This document shows positions 21,801 through 44,388 of a DNA stretch of 64,000 nt, piece by piece (the first letter of the stretch is position 1; every line of letters starts with the position of its first letter). The notes beneath the pieces are model-generated. The model worked only from the letters and a program-made list of their open reading frames with translations, had not been told where the DNA came from and ran no database searches. This stretch comes from Corticium candelabrum (Eukaryota > Porifera > Homoscleromorpha > Homosclerophorida > Plakinidae), in assembly GCF_963422355.1 (NCBI RefSeq), contig NC_085088.1:5061307-5125306 (forward strand). Reading direction: 5' to 3'. The position numbers were made by a program, and so were the translations under genes.

Positions 21801-22489
21801 ATATAAATAACAATAAATAATATATATATAATCAATATATTTCCTCAAATACTCTACCCAACCCAACAAATTCCAAAGTTAAATAACTACGCTAGCAAGA
21901 GCAGGTAAGTCCCAACTAGATAAGTCTGCACTTTCTAAATGAAAACGTTGTAATATCATTCTAGCATAGCTGTTGCATTAAGTTATTATATGTATACATG
22001 TTGCTGATTCCAGAGATCTTTAGAAGAGATAGACTGGGGAGTCTTCAAGATGAAGTGTCCATAGACCAAGAGTCCGCACAGTAAGGGGAAAGAAGGATCC
22101 CCCAGCAGCCACCACAAGAGCTTCGTGCCGAATGTCTTTTGAAGTTCATGCTGCTGACCAGCATTGATAGCAGCACTGGCTATGAAGGTAGGCAAGAGAC
22201 TATTTGTTAATCAAAAACGCCTGCTCGGCCTTCACTAAAGTCTAAGTGAAAACATCACATTTCAACATTTCCAGAACAACGTTGTTCTCTCCTAACATTC
22301 CTGTTGTCTGTCAAGAGTGCGTGATAAATGATATTTAAGTATATATGTTGACAAGGTTTGGTAGCGTTTACTCGCGCTGCTTGCATGATGTCACCCACTT
22401 GTTATATACGGGCTAGCGTAAAATATACGGGTTAGTATACAACACGTTGAATTTTCGGCCATCGTGACGTAACGTATAACCTGAAGTAC

Positions 22490-22750
22490 GTACTGTGGAC
22501 AAACGACCGGCCGGACAATTAGAATGCAGCACATCACCACCCATTGGGTTAATTAACTCAATTAGAGTGCCAGATGTGATGTTTTCAAAAGGTATGAAAG
22601 AGCTCTAGGGATGTCGACAATCCCACGTAGTCTTCTCACGCTCTTCATGAACTAATTGGCTCTGATTCAAGGTGAATGAAGTCATGAACGCTTTATCTAA
22701 CCCATAGGAGCCAAGGTTTTAGCTTCTTCATTTACAGACAGCCTAATGAT
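22490..22750. repeat. Dispersed repeat, copy B
   Basis: Shares a ggccgg..caatt..aatgcag start, an aattagagtgcc block and a cttctcacgctcttcat/ggctctga block with 10190-11270, and the start with 49728-49905. The family is unknown and no terminal repeats were resolved. Confidence 0.5.
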
Positions 22751-23480
22751 ATTAATTAAAATAAGTGCATTCCCTTGAAAAATACATATTCCTGCTCGTA
22801 AATGGTGTTTGGTTGCGCCGCCTCACGACGCTTGCTATACCTGCCATTGTGAGGTAGGTTTACCAACACAGACAAACGCCCAGTAAATTTGTATTAGAGC
22901 TGTTTCAAAGCCCCTTTGAGACGGTATAAACCGTAGATGTGGGTGGTCTCAATTACATTGACAATTTGAAGCATTAATTAGTCTAGCACGCTAGCCCTTA
23001 CGTGGGAGTACAAGGGTTTGCGTTGAGGATTCTAACCTTCTGACGGCTAGTCACAAGACTGCAAGGACATCCAGATGTCGAAATCAGTAAGTTAGCCGTC
23101 TTGGCTGCATGCATGCATGTGCTCATTTGTACATGCAGTGCAATGAAGTTTCCAACATGTGCACTCCAAGATTCTCTGCAAACATGCTGCAAGACAATGC
23201 ACCCTGCAAACGTCTAGACTGTAGGTACCAACACGGTAAATCATGCATGTCAATCGCTTGCGCTCAAGAGTCGAACGTCTCCCTACATTGTTTGCATACC
23301 TTTCTAGGTTGAGGCGTTTACCAATTTCAATTACTGTATAGCTATCTAGGTACAAACTACGCTACGTTGGAATAGCACAGTCGCGTATTTGTCTAGAGCA
23401 GCTGAGCTCATAGAGAATGAATTGTTCATGTAGTTCTTGCAGCAATTTGATTTCAACATTTTTTTGTCTTTGGTCTACAG

Positions 23481-32906
<9,426 letters not shown>

Positions 32907-34696
32907 GATAGAGAAAACGCTGACAGGAGTAGTCTGTGTGTTATTCAATATGTGATTTATGTAGGAGCTAGGATTATTGACTGCCCTGTTTACTGAATAT
33001 GAAAACTGACTACTTTGTGACCTCTATATTAGCCAGGGTGTCACATCCTGTTCGCTAATATTGTCTTGTATGCAAAATATAACAAAGAAAACTTAGACTT
33101 AGCACTTGTGCAGCCAATGAGCAACTGAATCACACCTTTAAATAATATCTTATTTTCAATAAAAACCCTAATTAATTAAACGTAAAAGTCAAAACCAAGC
33201 GGATGGCTGCATGCTTAGTTGTAACAGGCACCGCCTTGCTATCTCCTCAATAGCTTCATTGTCCAAGCTGGACAGACGTGAAACCTACAGTAGATACCAA
33301 AACTGTAGAGAGCAAATTTGCTGTAAGATAAGGTCCCTACACAACTCAGAACAAAACCGTTTAACCTCCACTTGCTACCTGCATTTTAAGATACTGGGCC
33401 ACGGAAGCCTCTAATGCAGTCATGTGCTGTCACAGACCGACAGGCCAGAGATGTAGTTGGATCAAAATATTATATAAATGGACAGCAACATATTCAGTAC
33501 TGTGTAAGCTTATTTCAAAAAATAAAAACATGAACACGAGATTGGCTACGAATTTTATGGACTTCACAGAACACCCCGCAAGGTTGTCTCCAGCGTACAT
33601 GTACAAAAGGCAGGGCGCTCCACCATGCCTTGGCTTCCACTTGGTACTGTACAGACCCGCCATGCTTTGCTGCATGAGTAGGCAGTGATTACCTAAGAGG
33701 ACAATGGGCTTGTATTTGTATTTTGAAAGTGGGAAGTTGTTTGTGGCTAACAAGTAGTTCCTGGGATGCTTGGTTTGAAGATAAGACCAATTAGGGGCAA
33801 AAACTGCAATAGGGTATGAACTTAATTGTAATATAAGTACTCAAAGATCAACAGTGGTTGTCAGCACTGCCCACTATTTAGGTCAGTTAGCTGTATATGG
33901 TAATGAGTCCTGTACTGTAGATATATGGCCAATCCTAACCTATGTACTAGGTTCTCAGCTTCTTGAGGTCTAGAAATTTTCCACGGGCTATAAGGCTTAT
34001 CATGTGGTCAAGCACAATGCATGAACTAAGACAGAGCAACTTTTCTTTAAAAATAAACCACTTTGCTCCTTTTGTGCCTGAGCATTCATTGACAACAGTT
34101 TGTGGCATCTCAGTGTAAGCAAACCTGCATCAAAGGTTTTGTGGCGGCGTAACCATAAAAATTGGAAAAGTGGGGTCCAAAAATTTTGGCTGGCCGTTAT
34201 TATAACAATCTCCGTCGTGCCTTACAAAAATCTTGGGCCACCCCTGCAGGGCAAATAAGACAGATGTCGAGCAATTCCCTAACCTTTGAAAAAACAACTT
34301 GCACTAACATAGATATTAAACAAGCACAAACGTAAGCTAAATAAGTAACACAGAAAGAAGTGAATGGCTGGCATGCACGCACACTCACATACATGCCTGA
34401 ACACACTCCTCCATCTGCAAAATGTCAAACATCACTTCTATAATATGTAACATTCTGTGCGATTAGTAAAATTCTTATCACGTTACCTAGCGCAAAAGTA
34501 CAAACACATTAAAAAGTTACTGTATGGTAACAATTACACGTTATACGCAACTTGACAATATCAAAAGGAATTCTGAATATTGACATAAATGAAAATCAAA
34601 TAAGTATCTAAAACATTAAAGTTACATACACACACCATAACTTTTGTCATATATTTCTGTGCATAACTGTTTTCAAGATGCTTAACAAGTGATTTC
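32907..34696. other. Convergent intergenic region (gene B / DSCC1)
   Basis: The 3' ends of gene B (+) and DSCC1 (-) face each other. Apart from the gene B poly(A) signal I see no gene. Open frames at 33211-33688 and 33430-33753 have no recognised domain. Confidence 0.55.
33158..33163 (+). promoter_or_regulatory. Polyadenylation signal of gene B
   Basis: AATAAA lies about 250 nt after the stop codon at 32904-32906. Confidence 0.45.
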
Positions 34697-37600
34697 TTAC
34701 AATGGCCTTTTGGAATTAAAAACTTTCTTTCCCAAACCATTAGTCGACATTCTTGCATATTTAAGCAACACAGCATTGGCAGAAATCTTTTCTGTAGCAA
34801 GGTCTCTAATATAACATCAACACAAATCAAATTGACAATCAAAATCAATCCACGAGATACCAAATAATAGAAGTGATACCGAATAAATGGCTCAATCTCT
34901 TCTAACGTCCATTTAGTCCGCGTCTTAAACAGCCTAGCAAATCTGCAACAAAACAAATCTTAACACAAATATTACGTTCACTTGCAATCAAACCAGTTTA
35001 ACCTCTCGGTAGAATCTTCTGGTAGATCTCTTGCTGGAAAGTGCCAAATAACTGGAGGCCGAGCATCAAGATCCCACAGAGCAAGACCCTCCAAACAAAA
35101 CAAAAAAGAATTACTCATCAATGCTCAATGCTTTCAATGCAGTCTAGGAAATCGAGAACAATACCATCAGTTGCTGCAAAGATGTTTGCATTCCAGAAGG
35201 TACAGACTGTTGCCAGCTCTCCAAAAAGTCATCAATATTAAACTAGAAGGTACAGATATCGCTAAACAATTTACCACAAAATTGATCAAATATATAAGAA
35301 TATACTCGGCCAGCTGGTCGCAACAAGTACTCAGCATAAAACTGACAAACTTTCAATTCATCGAAGCAATAAATATCATCGACATCATCTGCATTTATCA
35401 ATCAACAAGCCTCTCACAATAAGAGCAAACAAATAACTAATGACACAAACGTACCTTCAGACGTACATTTCTGACCATAGAGTTCTAAGCAATGCTTAAC
35501 AACAAACCTGTTCAAACATGTAAAGCACATCAACACATGCTAATTTCATGTCATGGCAGAAAAGTGAATAATGCAAGTTCCATAAATTCCTAATGTAATA
35601 TCTAAGAAATGGAAAATTACAGAGCTCCTCCTCCATCCAGTTGCTCTGACATAACGTAACAATTTACTGCCAAGACAACATAACAAGGAAAATCATCAAC
35701 TTGCACAGACAATATTATAAAATTGGCAATCATAAACGTGTAGATGTTGATTGGAATATCAAGATGTATTCATAAACTCAGACATGACACAGGGTTAGTG
35801 CAAACCACAGTTGAGTTGCCAATATTAGTCAGAGTATTGCAGTCAATGCAATGTCTCCTTGATACTGCTAAATCCCCATTGCTATTGATATGCAACTGTC
35901 AGCGTAAGGCCTGTTGTAGGTGATCTACCAAAGGTTTAAGATTAGCCTCTGAGTTGGCAATAGTAGTACCATCAAAATGTTAACAAATGACAGACACTGC
36001 TGGAGAAGGCCCTTAGTTACTGTGCTACTCCCATAGAAAGGTTTCTTGCACTGTTCAAAGTTCTCAAATTTTTATACTTGTTTGTTCCCAGTCCTGCTCT
36101 AGCTTGTACTTGGAGCATGAAAATTCACGTGTGCACCTGTGTGATTGCCGCTACATTAATGAGCACAGTGCCGTACGTAAATGTTGAGTGAACTGCCTAG
36201 CGAACTATTAAAGGACTATTATTGGTTGTGTGTGGCATAAGTTAATTAAAGTGTAAACTTATTACACTACGTCAATACTATGTACAGTAAGAAAAATGTT
36301 TATCTCTAAAATGTATTCAACTTGTTGGCCTTCGTACTGTGCCTCTGATTCTGTTAGGAAACACTTATGCAAACGAGTAGAACAGAGGATAAAGTTTTCA
36401 GCAAAATCTAGGATTTATAAAATTGATGTTGTAAGCTCAACAAGAGGCTGGCTAGATAGCTTGTCAACAGTCTACAGACTTTAATCAAAGCAAAAAGCAA
36501 TAGCGTAAGTAATTTTGTCACACTCACAATGCCTTGAAAAAAAAGCTGTCTGTCTGTCTGTCTGTCTGTCTGCCTGTCAACAAATAACGTACGTCTCTAG
36601 CACCACTCAACAAATTTGTTCATATTTTCCAACTTTATAAATGAATAGAAACCATGAGATGAAGCACAAAAAAAGAGACATACCTAGGATATAACTCTTC
36701 CAACAACATACAACATTCACCAAGAGGAACCGACTTATATGACCACATCTTTTCATCCAGAAGAGTCAAGATTGATGTAAATGCCCCCTCCTCATACTGA
36801 ACTTCCAGAATACGCCACTTGCCTACATGTAGATGTGAACACAAATTAAAGAGGTAGGTATATAACACACACTTCAAACTAGTAGTACCATTTAGTTCAA
36901 AAGCTCCAAACTGTTGCAAAGCTGTAAGCAATTCCTTCTCACTAGCCTGCACACTATCTAGCAAATCCTCTAGTGAATACTACAACAAGTAACGACAACA
37001 GGCAATGCATACAGTTGATCACCACTCAACGTTCGTACTAATGTGTACTCTTACCAGTCTGGTAGACAGCTCTTCCAACTCTGGCCCTTTATATGCACTT
37101 GTCTGCAGTATTTGTTTGAGCTTAGCGAGACGAGGTCTACACGGTCGCACTTCATAATATGACCCAATGGTGGCACAAACCTAACAGCAAAAGAATCTAA
37201 ACAGTTACATTGTTGTTGCTTTCCAAAGTTGTATGCAGCTCTCTATTTTATGAAAAGGTATATGTAGATACATTCTGGTTCGTTTGATCTCTTACAGCTA
37301 CTAATTTTCCCCACAAACTATCAACTACAAGTCCTTGAATGACTGGAGCCTAATGATAATCATTATAATGAATTAGAGCTCAGTTTCATCTCGAATCTGT
37401 TTGTGTCAATGCATAAAATCTAACTAATTATAAGTCTTTGATGTAAATTCAACATGTTTTCAGAAAACATTGGTAGAAGTTTTTACAAAGTCCAACTTCT
37501 CTAAGTTTAACTTTACAAACTACACCAACAAATGGGTAAAAGACAATCCCCAGTTTATTTCATAAATTTCCAAAAATATAACACTTTCATTTGGCTCATT

Positions 37601-38696
37601 AATGTCTATTCATAATACAAGCAATCAAGTTCTGCAGCACATTTCTTTTTTTTCTGCTCTTCTAGAAGACAATTTTATTTTGACTGTTTCTTTATTCCTC
37701 TTCAAATGTGTCAGAAGAAATGGTAAATTATGAAACTTGGCTGTCTTCTTTCTCAAGTTTCTCTAGCTTTGTGCATGAGACTATGACTCATTTCAGTCGT
37801 TGGGGAGTTTCTGTAGTCTGGCAAACGGTTCGTTCAGGATGACGTTCAGTGTTTTCCTGATGGTCATTGATATCCACTAGGTGTGCTGTACAAGTTCGCG
37901 ATCACTGTAATACCTGCAATCTATATCGAATTGGCTAGTCATCGATCACCATGTGGATTACACAGAAACATGCACCCTGCTGGGCTCACCTGCTGGGTTG
38001 GTGGGCACCCAGATGAGAGTAAAGACCCCACTTGCCCATCATGGAGGGCCATAACAACACATAATAATAATGTTGGTTGATGAACAGTTCTTTTAGTTGT
38101 TCAAAGATATGTTTGATCTAACCTTCTATGCAATAGTAATAATAATATTGCTGTGTAGAACATGACATAAATTTTCTGCCACTATAGAGTTAATATTAAT
38201 TAATTAAGTTCTTACATCCAGATGTCTAATGACATCTTCCATCTTCTGTTCCTTGAAGCCTGAAGTGCAATACAGTAACATGTTTTAATAATGGCTAGCT
38301 TGGATATTATCTAAACATCTACTTTACTTGAATCCTCGGGTGTTCTCAATCTGGGGCATATCAGCATTGTGTTTGACACATCAACCACCTTCATTTCATA
38401 TGTTGCAGTCTGACTGCAGAGTACCGCCTCTTCCTGAATTTGACCACGAACAACTAGCCTAAAACAAACAAAAACTCTACATCTCCTCTGGTCATTATAT
38501 ATATCAGTCACTCTAACGTCTCTCCTGTCTGTAGAGAATCTTCTAGTTGAGGCGGAAGTTCTAGAAGTCTGTAATCCACGGTATTCAGACCAGAACTAAA
38601 TTTCATAACTTGTACAGGCCATTTCTTCGGATTCATCTTCAATCCAGCAGACTTTGCCGCAGCAGCTACTTCCTCTACTCCTCTGGGAAGACACAT
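34697..38696 (-). CDS. DSCC1: DSCC1, sister chromatid cohesion protein DCC1
   Basis: DCC1 joins CTF8 and CTF18 in the alternative RFC clamp loader, which loads PCNA for cohesion and replication-fork function in the nucleus. Exons in transcription order: 38518-38696, 38328-38458, 38216-38259, 37296-37349, 37055-37180, 36889-36979, 36684-36822, 35455-35507, 35306-35388, 35165-35242, 35003-35088, 34880-34942, 34697-34805. The total is 1236 nt, 411 aa; human DSCC1 is 393. Family landmarks are LLELPPQLEDSLQTGE and LVVRGQIQEEAVLCS (N-terminal domain), YYEVRPCRPRLAKLKQIL, the YSLEDLLDSVQAS segment, and the C-terminal winged-helix part with KHCLELYGQK, SWQQSVPSGMQTSL, LPEDSTERF, KWTLEEIEPFI and NSKRPL at the very end. 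The start ATG gives an N-terminus comparable with vertebrate orthologues. It is transcribed divergently from WDR19. Confidence 0.95.
36546..36578. repeat. (CTGT)n microsatellite
   Basis: Tandem tctg units in a DSCC1 intron. Confidence 0.9.
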
Positions 38697-39099
38697 AAGC
38701 GGTCATATTCTCAGTCACGTGAGGCTCTATCGTTGCAAGAGGGCCCATAACAGCAACAGTTTGCAGATTTATGGTTTAGACAAAGAACGAGTACTAAATC
38801 ATTCTACAGTCGACTACACAAATCACCTTTCAGTCATCTGTCGTTTCCCGCCGAATCACAACGTGAAACTCCCGGATAAACAATATTTGTTTATCTGTTT
38901 CGAAATACTGAGATTATGACATCATGCAAAACTGTTTCTATTCGCAATACGACCTCTGAAAAGTTTCTTAAAATTTGAAAGAGTAAGAAACAACGAGAGT
39001 TCATGTAGGTGTGGTCTCATACGGGTTACACGTTGCTGGAGAGAAGTAACTAAACAGTTTAGTGTCATCGTTATAGGGTTGTCTATTGGGTTTGTCGTG
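38697..39099. promoter_or_regulatory. Head-to-head DSCC1/WDR19 promoter region
   Basis: Only 403 bp separate the two start codons, so the promoters must overlap or abut. A perfect E2F-type octamer TTTCCCGC is at 38844-38851, about 150 bp upstream of the DSCC1 ATG, which fits S-phase expression of a cohesion factor. I looked for an RFX X-box expected for a ciliary gene and found no convincing match. Confidence 0.6.
38844..38851 (+). promoter_or_regulatory. Putative E2F site
   Basis: TTTCCCGC matches the TTTSSCGC consensus exactly. The position upstream of a replication/cohesion gene makes it plausible; a single octamer can occur by chance. Confidence 0.35.
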
Positions 39100-42000
39100 A
39101 TGAAGAGAGTATTTGTCGTTTCCGAGAAGTATCATAGTGGCGGAGGAACTGTCAAATTCAAGTGGCAGAGAAAACAGGGCAACTTTCTAGCAACCACCGG
39201 GTCAGGAAACTTTCGTTACACACCAACTACAGACTAATGAAATTTGAATTTTAGCGCTAGTCGTACTGTATTTGTATTTGACCGACGAGGTGACATCAAA
39301 GGAGAAATCAGTCTGCCAGGGTAGTGTCACGTGACCAGCATGTTCTGTCTTTCTTCGAACGCACGAGCAGTTTTTATTTGTGCGCAGAGTGTGTACAGGC
39401 CTGGAATGGGATAAAGATGGAGACATACTTGCAATTATACAGGACAAATCGGGTGAAGAGAAACTCTTGAATATTCATGCAGTCAATCATCTTGTGAGGC
39501 TCAGTAACTGTAATGTTCTGTGCACTTTGCAGGAATTGTATATCTTTGGGATGCAAACACACATCGCACTACTCAACTGGACTCTGGAATGAAGTAAATA
39601 CTATTGTCAATGTCGTATAAAACTTTTATTATACATATTGCTACTAATTGAGTTTATTTTCTATCTTTTCAAATAATCAATTTGAACTCGACAAATTAAG
39701 AATACTATTGTTTTTTGTAATCTTTCTTTTATGTTAGCCATTTTTATGAGTGTTTACTGTTTCTAACAGCAGTGGTATCGTCACAGGGCTATGGGGCAGC
39801 CATGGGAGAACCATGGACTCTTTATAGCTTTGTGACATCATGGATTATGGTGGACTTTCCAGCAGTACAAGCGCTGTTTTGTTATTAATTTTGAAATTGA
39901 TACTGCACAACTTGTATGAGCAGCTGTAAGTGGAACAGCAGAATACTGTATTTCTTTTTGAATAAACGTCGCACAGTTTCTCCACTACCTTGAATGAATA
40001 CCACAGAGTAGGTAATTGATATTCATTATCCATACCGTGTGCATGCTTGACACATGACTGAATCATCTGAACTGCAAGGCTGAAGAATAGTGACCCAAGA
40101 AGCGTTCAGACGAGGCTGCTTCTAAACTCAAAGTAGTACAGTATGCGCAATGCTTTGGGAACAGGCAAGCAGCCAGGACGAGTCCCTACAGTACGTAGCT
40201 AAACACTGAGTGGCAAAACAGACAGCTTCAAAGACGATGTTGGCATACGGAAAGATGAAAAAGCGAGGGAGAAAGATAAGGCTTACACCAGACGTGTGTA
40301 GTGTGCGTGGGACGCTGTACATGAAATGACTTTGAAAGAACGCCATCCTTAAAAGAACGCCACAGGGTCCAGTCTTGTCAAATGAATAAACGCCATGGCA
40401 TTCTTTTGAGGAAATATGGTATATACAGTATAAGGAATTGTTCAATGGCGATGAATCGCTCCTGAATGTGGCTGATTTCTATGCAGTCAGTCTAAATTAA
40501 TTGAGTTTGATATCAACTGGCAGTCTGTCTCCCCAACCATGGGAGGCTGGCAGTATTGCTGCTAACAGCACACTCCAAGATGATAATGAACGGGTAGTAC
40601 CGTACTGTATATTTGTCATCACTAAATACACAAACACACACATACCACTGCTAAAGTCTCTGCTGCTTGTATCATTTAGTGTCCGTTGTGGTCGATGATG
40701 ATCATCAGAGCATTTCTGTTTAATTAATTGCTATGACACCTGCTATGTAAGCGTACCCAGATAAACCAGTGGCCTTTTCAAGACTACAGTACAACAATTA
40801 TTTCCTTATAAGACTCCAACATTTTGAGATGAAAAATATTGAAACATTAGTTTCAAAGAGAATTAGTGGCAGTGTTGTATAGATGGATAAATATAGCTAA
40901 AGAAATACTATATATTGCAATGATCAACGAGTGGTGATCTTACATGCACTAGCTAATACACTGTTAGAACTAAACAAGAACAACACCATAACGAAATGCA
41001 GTTATCTGCATATCAAACTACCGTATTGTCACAATTAAAAGTCGTGCTTATTTCTGTATAAGCCGAATTGGAATTCAGGCTAATATTTAAGATAGGCTTA
41101 TATTCAAGACGGTCTTATATGCCATTGAAATGTGCTGAGGTATAATGGACAACTCTAGACCACTTGAAAAAGCAAGATTCGTTAAGATATATAGACATGA
41201 CTACCATGAGATGTCGATTTCAAGAGTGTCAGGTGAATCTTCGTCGTCGTTATTGGTGTTATTGAATGCTGCACGCACATGCCGACACATGGGCGCATGC
41301 ACGTGACTGCGAGCATACGTGTGCTGTGTGTCTTGAACAAAAGATCGGCTTCTAAATGTGATCGGCTCGTATGCAGCACGAGGTCTTCGATTGTCAGCTT
41401 TTATTTGAGGTTGGCTTTTAATTTTGACAGTACTGTATTATTTTAAAGTAACATACTTTGTTCATGCAGCGACCAGAACCTTGTAGTAAATTACTAGTAA
41501 TGTATTGCTTAACATGTACAATTGAATACGAATTTGAACTGGGTGTAATGATTTCTCGTGAGGATACGTCAGCTTATCATTCTTGATCTTGTTGTTAGCA
41601 TTCTTAAGTTTGGAGTTTACTATTGATTGCTAGAATTTTAGCATGTCGTGGCTATATAGTCAGTATTGAGATTTTTGTATAAACAGTTTACAAGAATGTA
41701 GTAGATACATTAAATTTAAGACTTGAAGCCACTTTACGATTAGTATGGAATAGACTGTCGTATGTGTTTGGTGTTTTGTTTTCTGTAGAGATCAGCTTAC
41801 ATTTCTGACATGGTCAAGAGTTGGTCCACAGTTGGCCATTGGTAAGTCTGTGATACATGTACAAAGTTCATAAATTCATAAATAGTTAAAGAGTGTTGTA
41901 TTGTACATTAATTTGCTAAACAAAACTAAATTTAGCTTTACTAAAACTAGACAGATGGTCCACTATGTATGTTACTGTATATACTCATGTAGAGACTATA

Positions 42001-44325
42001 CAGGTATTTTGTACTTCCTGGTATGGTAAGAATTGAGTAATCTGAAGTGGGTTTTCATGGATTTTCTATAGCTTCTAAAATTTATTTGTTTGCATGTAAA
42101 TCAAATTTTGTGATTCATATTTTTAGTTGTCGTGTTTACAATCTGGCCATGCAGGCCAAAAATTAGTATTTTTCATGTGCTGTTCATGAGACGTCTCCCT
42201 GCCTTATAGATAGCAAGAGGGGAGCGGTCTGGCTATGCAAGACTAGGGTAGTCTTATTATCCTTTGCTTGTTGGTATTAGTAGAGCCTGTTACAATGCAA
42301 GCTATGTTTCTCGAAAGGTGAGGGCCAAAATAGCTATTTTTCTGGGACATCATTCATTTGTTATGTCAACATTTGTTCAAAACATGTGTCACACATTTGT
42401 TCGAATTAAGGGGCGGCATGTTGGTCACTGACGATCTTGCCATTGGTCGGATTAAAGAAAATGTCCAGTCATTGGAGATGCTCCTTACTACACAGAACAT
42501 TTTAGTTGAAATTGGATTGTCACTCCACCCATTGCAAACTGAAGAGATTTAATATGCATACATTCTTTGTTTTTTTAGCCAGTGTAGAAGACAGGATTTA
42601 GAAGACAGTGTGATGTAACTTGACAAACGAATATGCAAGGTCATGCATTTGTGGTGTCTAAGCATACAAAAAGTATTGCGAAGGCCCAAGAGGCGGCAAA
42701 TGATGCAGCTTTTAAAAATTTAGTGGCACGAGGAATTAGTAGGTTATGTAGTACTAAAGAAGGACCATCAGCAGGTATGTAACAGAAAGCAGACAAACAC
42801 TTGAAGGCACAAGTACCACCGATCAACATAGTTTACTTAGTCAGATTTGTTTGAAATAGTAGGGAACAGAACTAAATACGTATATTTATTATAGATACAA
42901 AATACTGTAAATCAAGAAATGTTCACAGCTACAAATGTTGTAAACTGCCGCAAACTCTATTTTGTAAGAAACTGTGTTCATAAACTTCCTTCATGCATCT
43001 TGAACACGTGTGTGGAAGTGACGAGACCGAATTAACATATGGGTAGGTCTGCGATTTACCTACTTCGTTATCAACATGTCTCTGATTTCTTGGCTAGCAA
43101 AAGCCAATTTGTTGACAAGACACTACCCTGACCCGAGAAAGCTGTCTGTCCTACCCCAACAATGAAGACAGTGTTGTATGTGCATTTGCATGAATATTTG
43201 GCTACAAATGTGCATGGATATTTGTGGTACAAAGTTAGTAAGCAATTTAAGTTAGAAAATTTTGCAATTTGCAAAATTTATGAAAACTAAATAGCTTCTG
43301 AAAACTATAGTGATTTACAGTATTTATAAATAATAATAAAATAACTATAAAAATAATAATAGCGACATCAAGTCTCCATTCTACGTCATAAGTACATGCC
43401 CCAAATCTGCTGCTCGAAACCGGATACGGCAAACCTGAAATACATTATGGCACCATTTTCTCATAGAAACCTTGATTTTTAAAATTTAAATTATTTTTCC
43501 GTGTATTTACATCTTTAGAACTATCATATACAATTTAAAATTATTTCTTATTTTTGCGTGTCAGTGGTCCTTTAAACTATCTTGACCTTGTCTGTGTTTT
43601 TCAACACTTATGAAACCAATAATCTCACAACTAATTTTTGCTCATATGTCCTAACGAAATTTTTGACGTGAAAATTAAATGTTAGCAACATTTTCTAGTT
43701 AGAAAATGGCAGTGAGGACTGTCAGTGTACAGTAAAATGACAGACGTTTTGATTTGATGCTTGTGAAGTGTTTGTATGTACAGGCACTGGTAAAGGTAAC
43801 CTTCTGCTATACAACCACCAAACATCTCGGTATGTCAAGCTGCTTCTGCATAGCTTAAAGTAATTTATTTTGCTCTTTAGCAAAATTCCTGTGATGGGAA
43901 AGCACTCAAAACGAATTACTTGTGGAGCATGGAATGCTCAGGTTTTAGAGACATATTTAGTTTAGCACGCTAAGTAGCGATTATGATTTTGTTTTGTAGA
44001 ACTTGCTGGCAATGGGCTCAGAAGATCGGTCAATATCAGTAAGCACTGCAGATGGTGATGCAGTCAATGTGGTAAGATTAATATTTTTGTGACAAGAAAT
44101 TACTAGAAGACAATTACTGATTAACAGGCAAGGCCAATACCTACCAGTGGCCTTTTGCTTTAATCTCTATGTTGTTGAGTAAAATGTTTGCAATTTGTCT
44201 AAATATTTTATTACCAAAACAACATTTAAAGTCAAAACAGTAATCAGGTTTGCAGGTTATCATTTTAATTAAACAAATTGTAGGCAATTTGCATGCAAAT
44301 ATTATGGAAATATTGTCTTGCTACA

Positions 44326-44388
<63 letters not shown>

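Larger units (their letters stand above)
20794..23480. other. Intergenic region between genes A and B
   Basis: I see no convincing gene. The region contains an AT/TAAA microsatellite (21726-21800) and a copy of a dispersed repeat (22490-22750). Open frames at 20704-21066 (-), 21269-21588 (+) and 23092-23355 (-) have no recognisable domain. The promoter and first exon(s) of gene B should lie in the right part. Confidence 0.5.

Noticed and set aside
35620..35680. Candidate DSCC1 exon with acceptor and donor-like ends
   Set aside because: Including it breaks the reading frame; exon 36684-36822 joins directly in phase to 35455-35507 and matches the family alignment.
38697..39099. Possible RFX X-box upstream of WDR19
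   Set aside because: Half-site-like gttgct and agtaac near 39030-39050 are spaced too far apart and degenerate.
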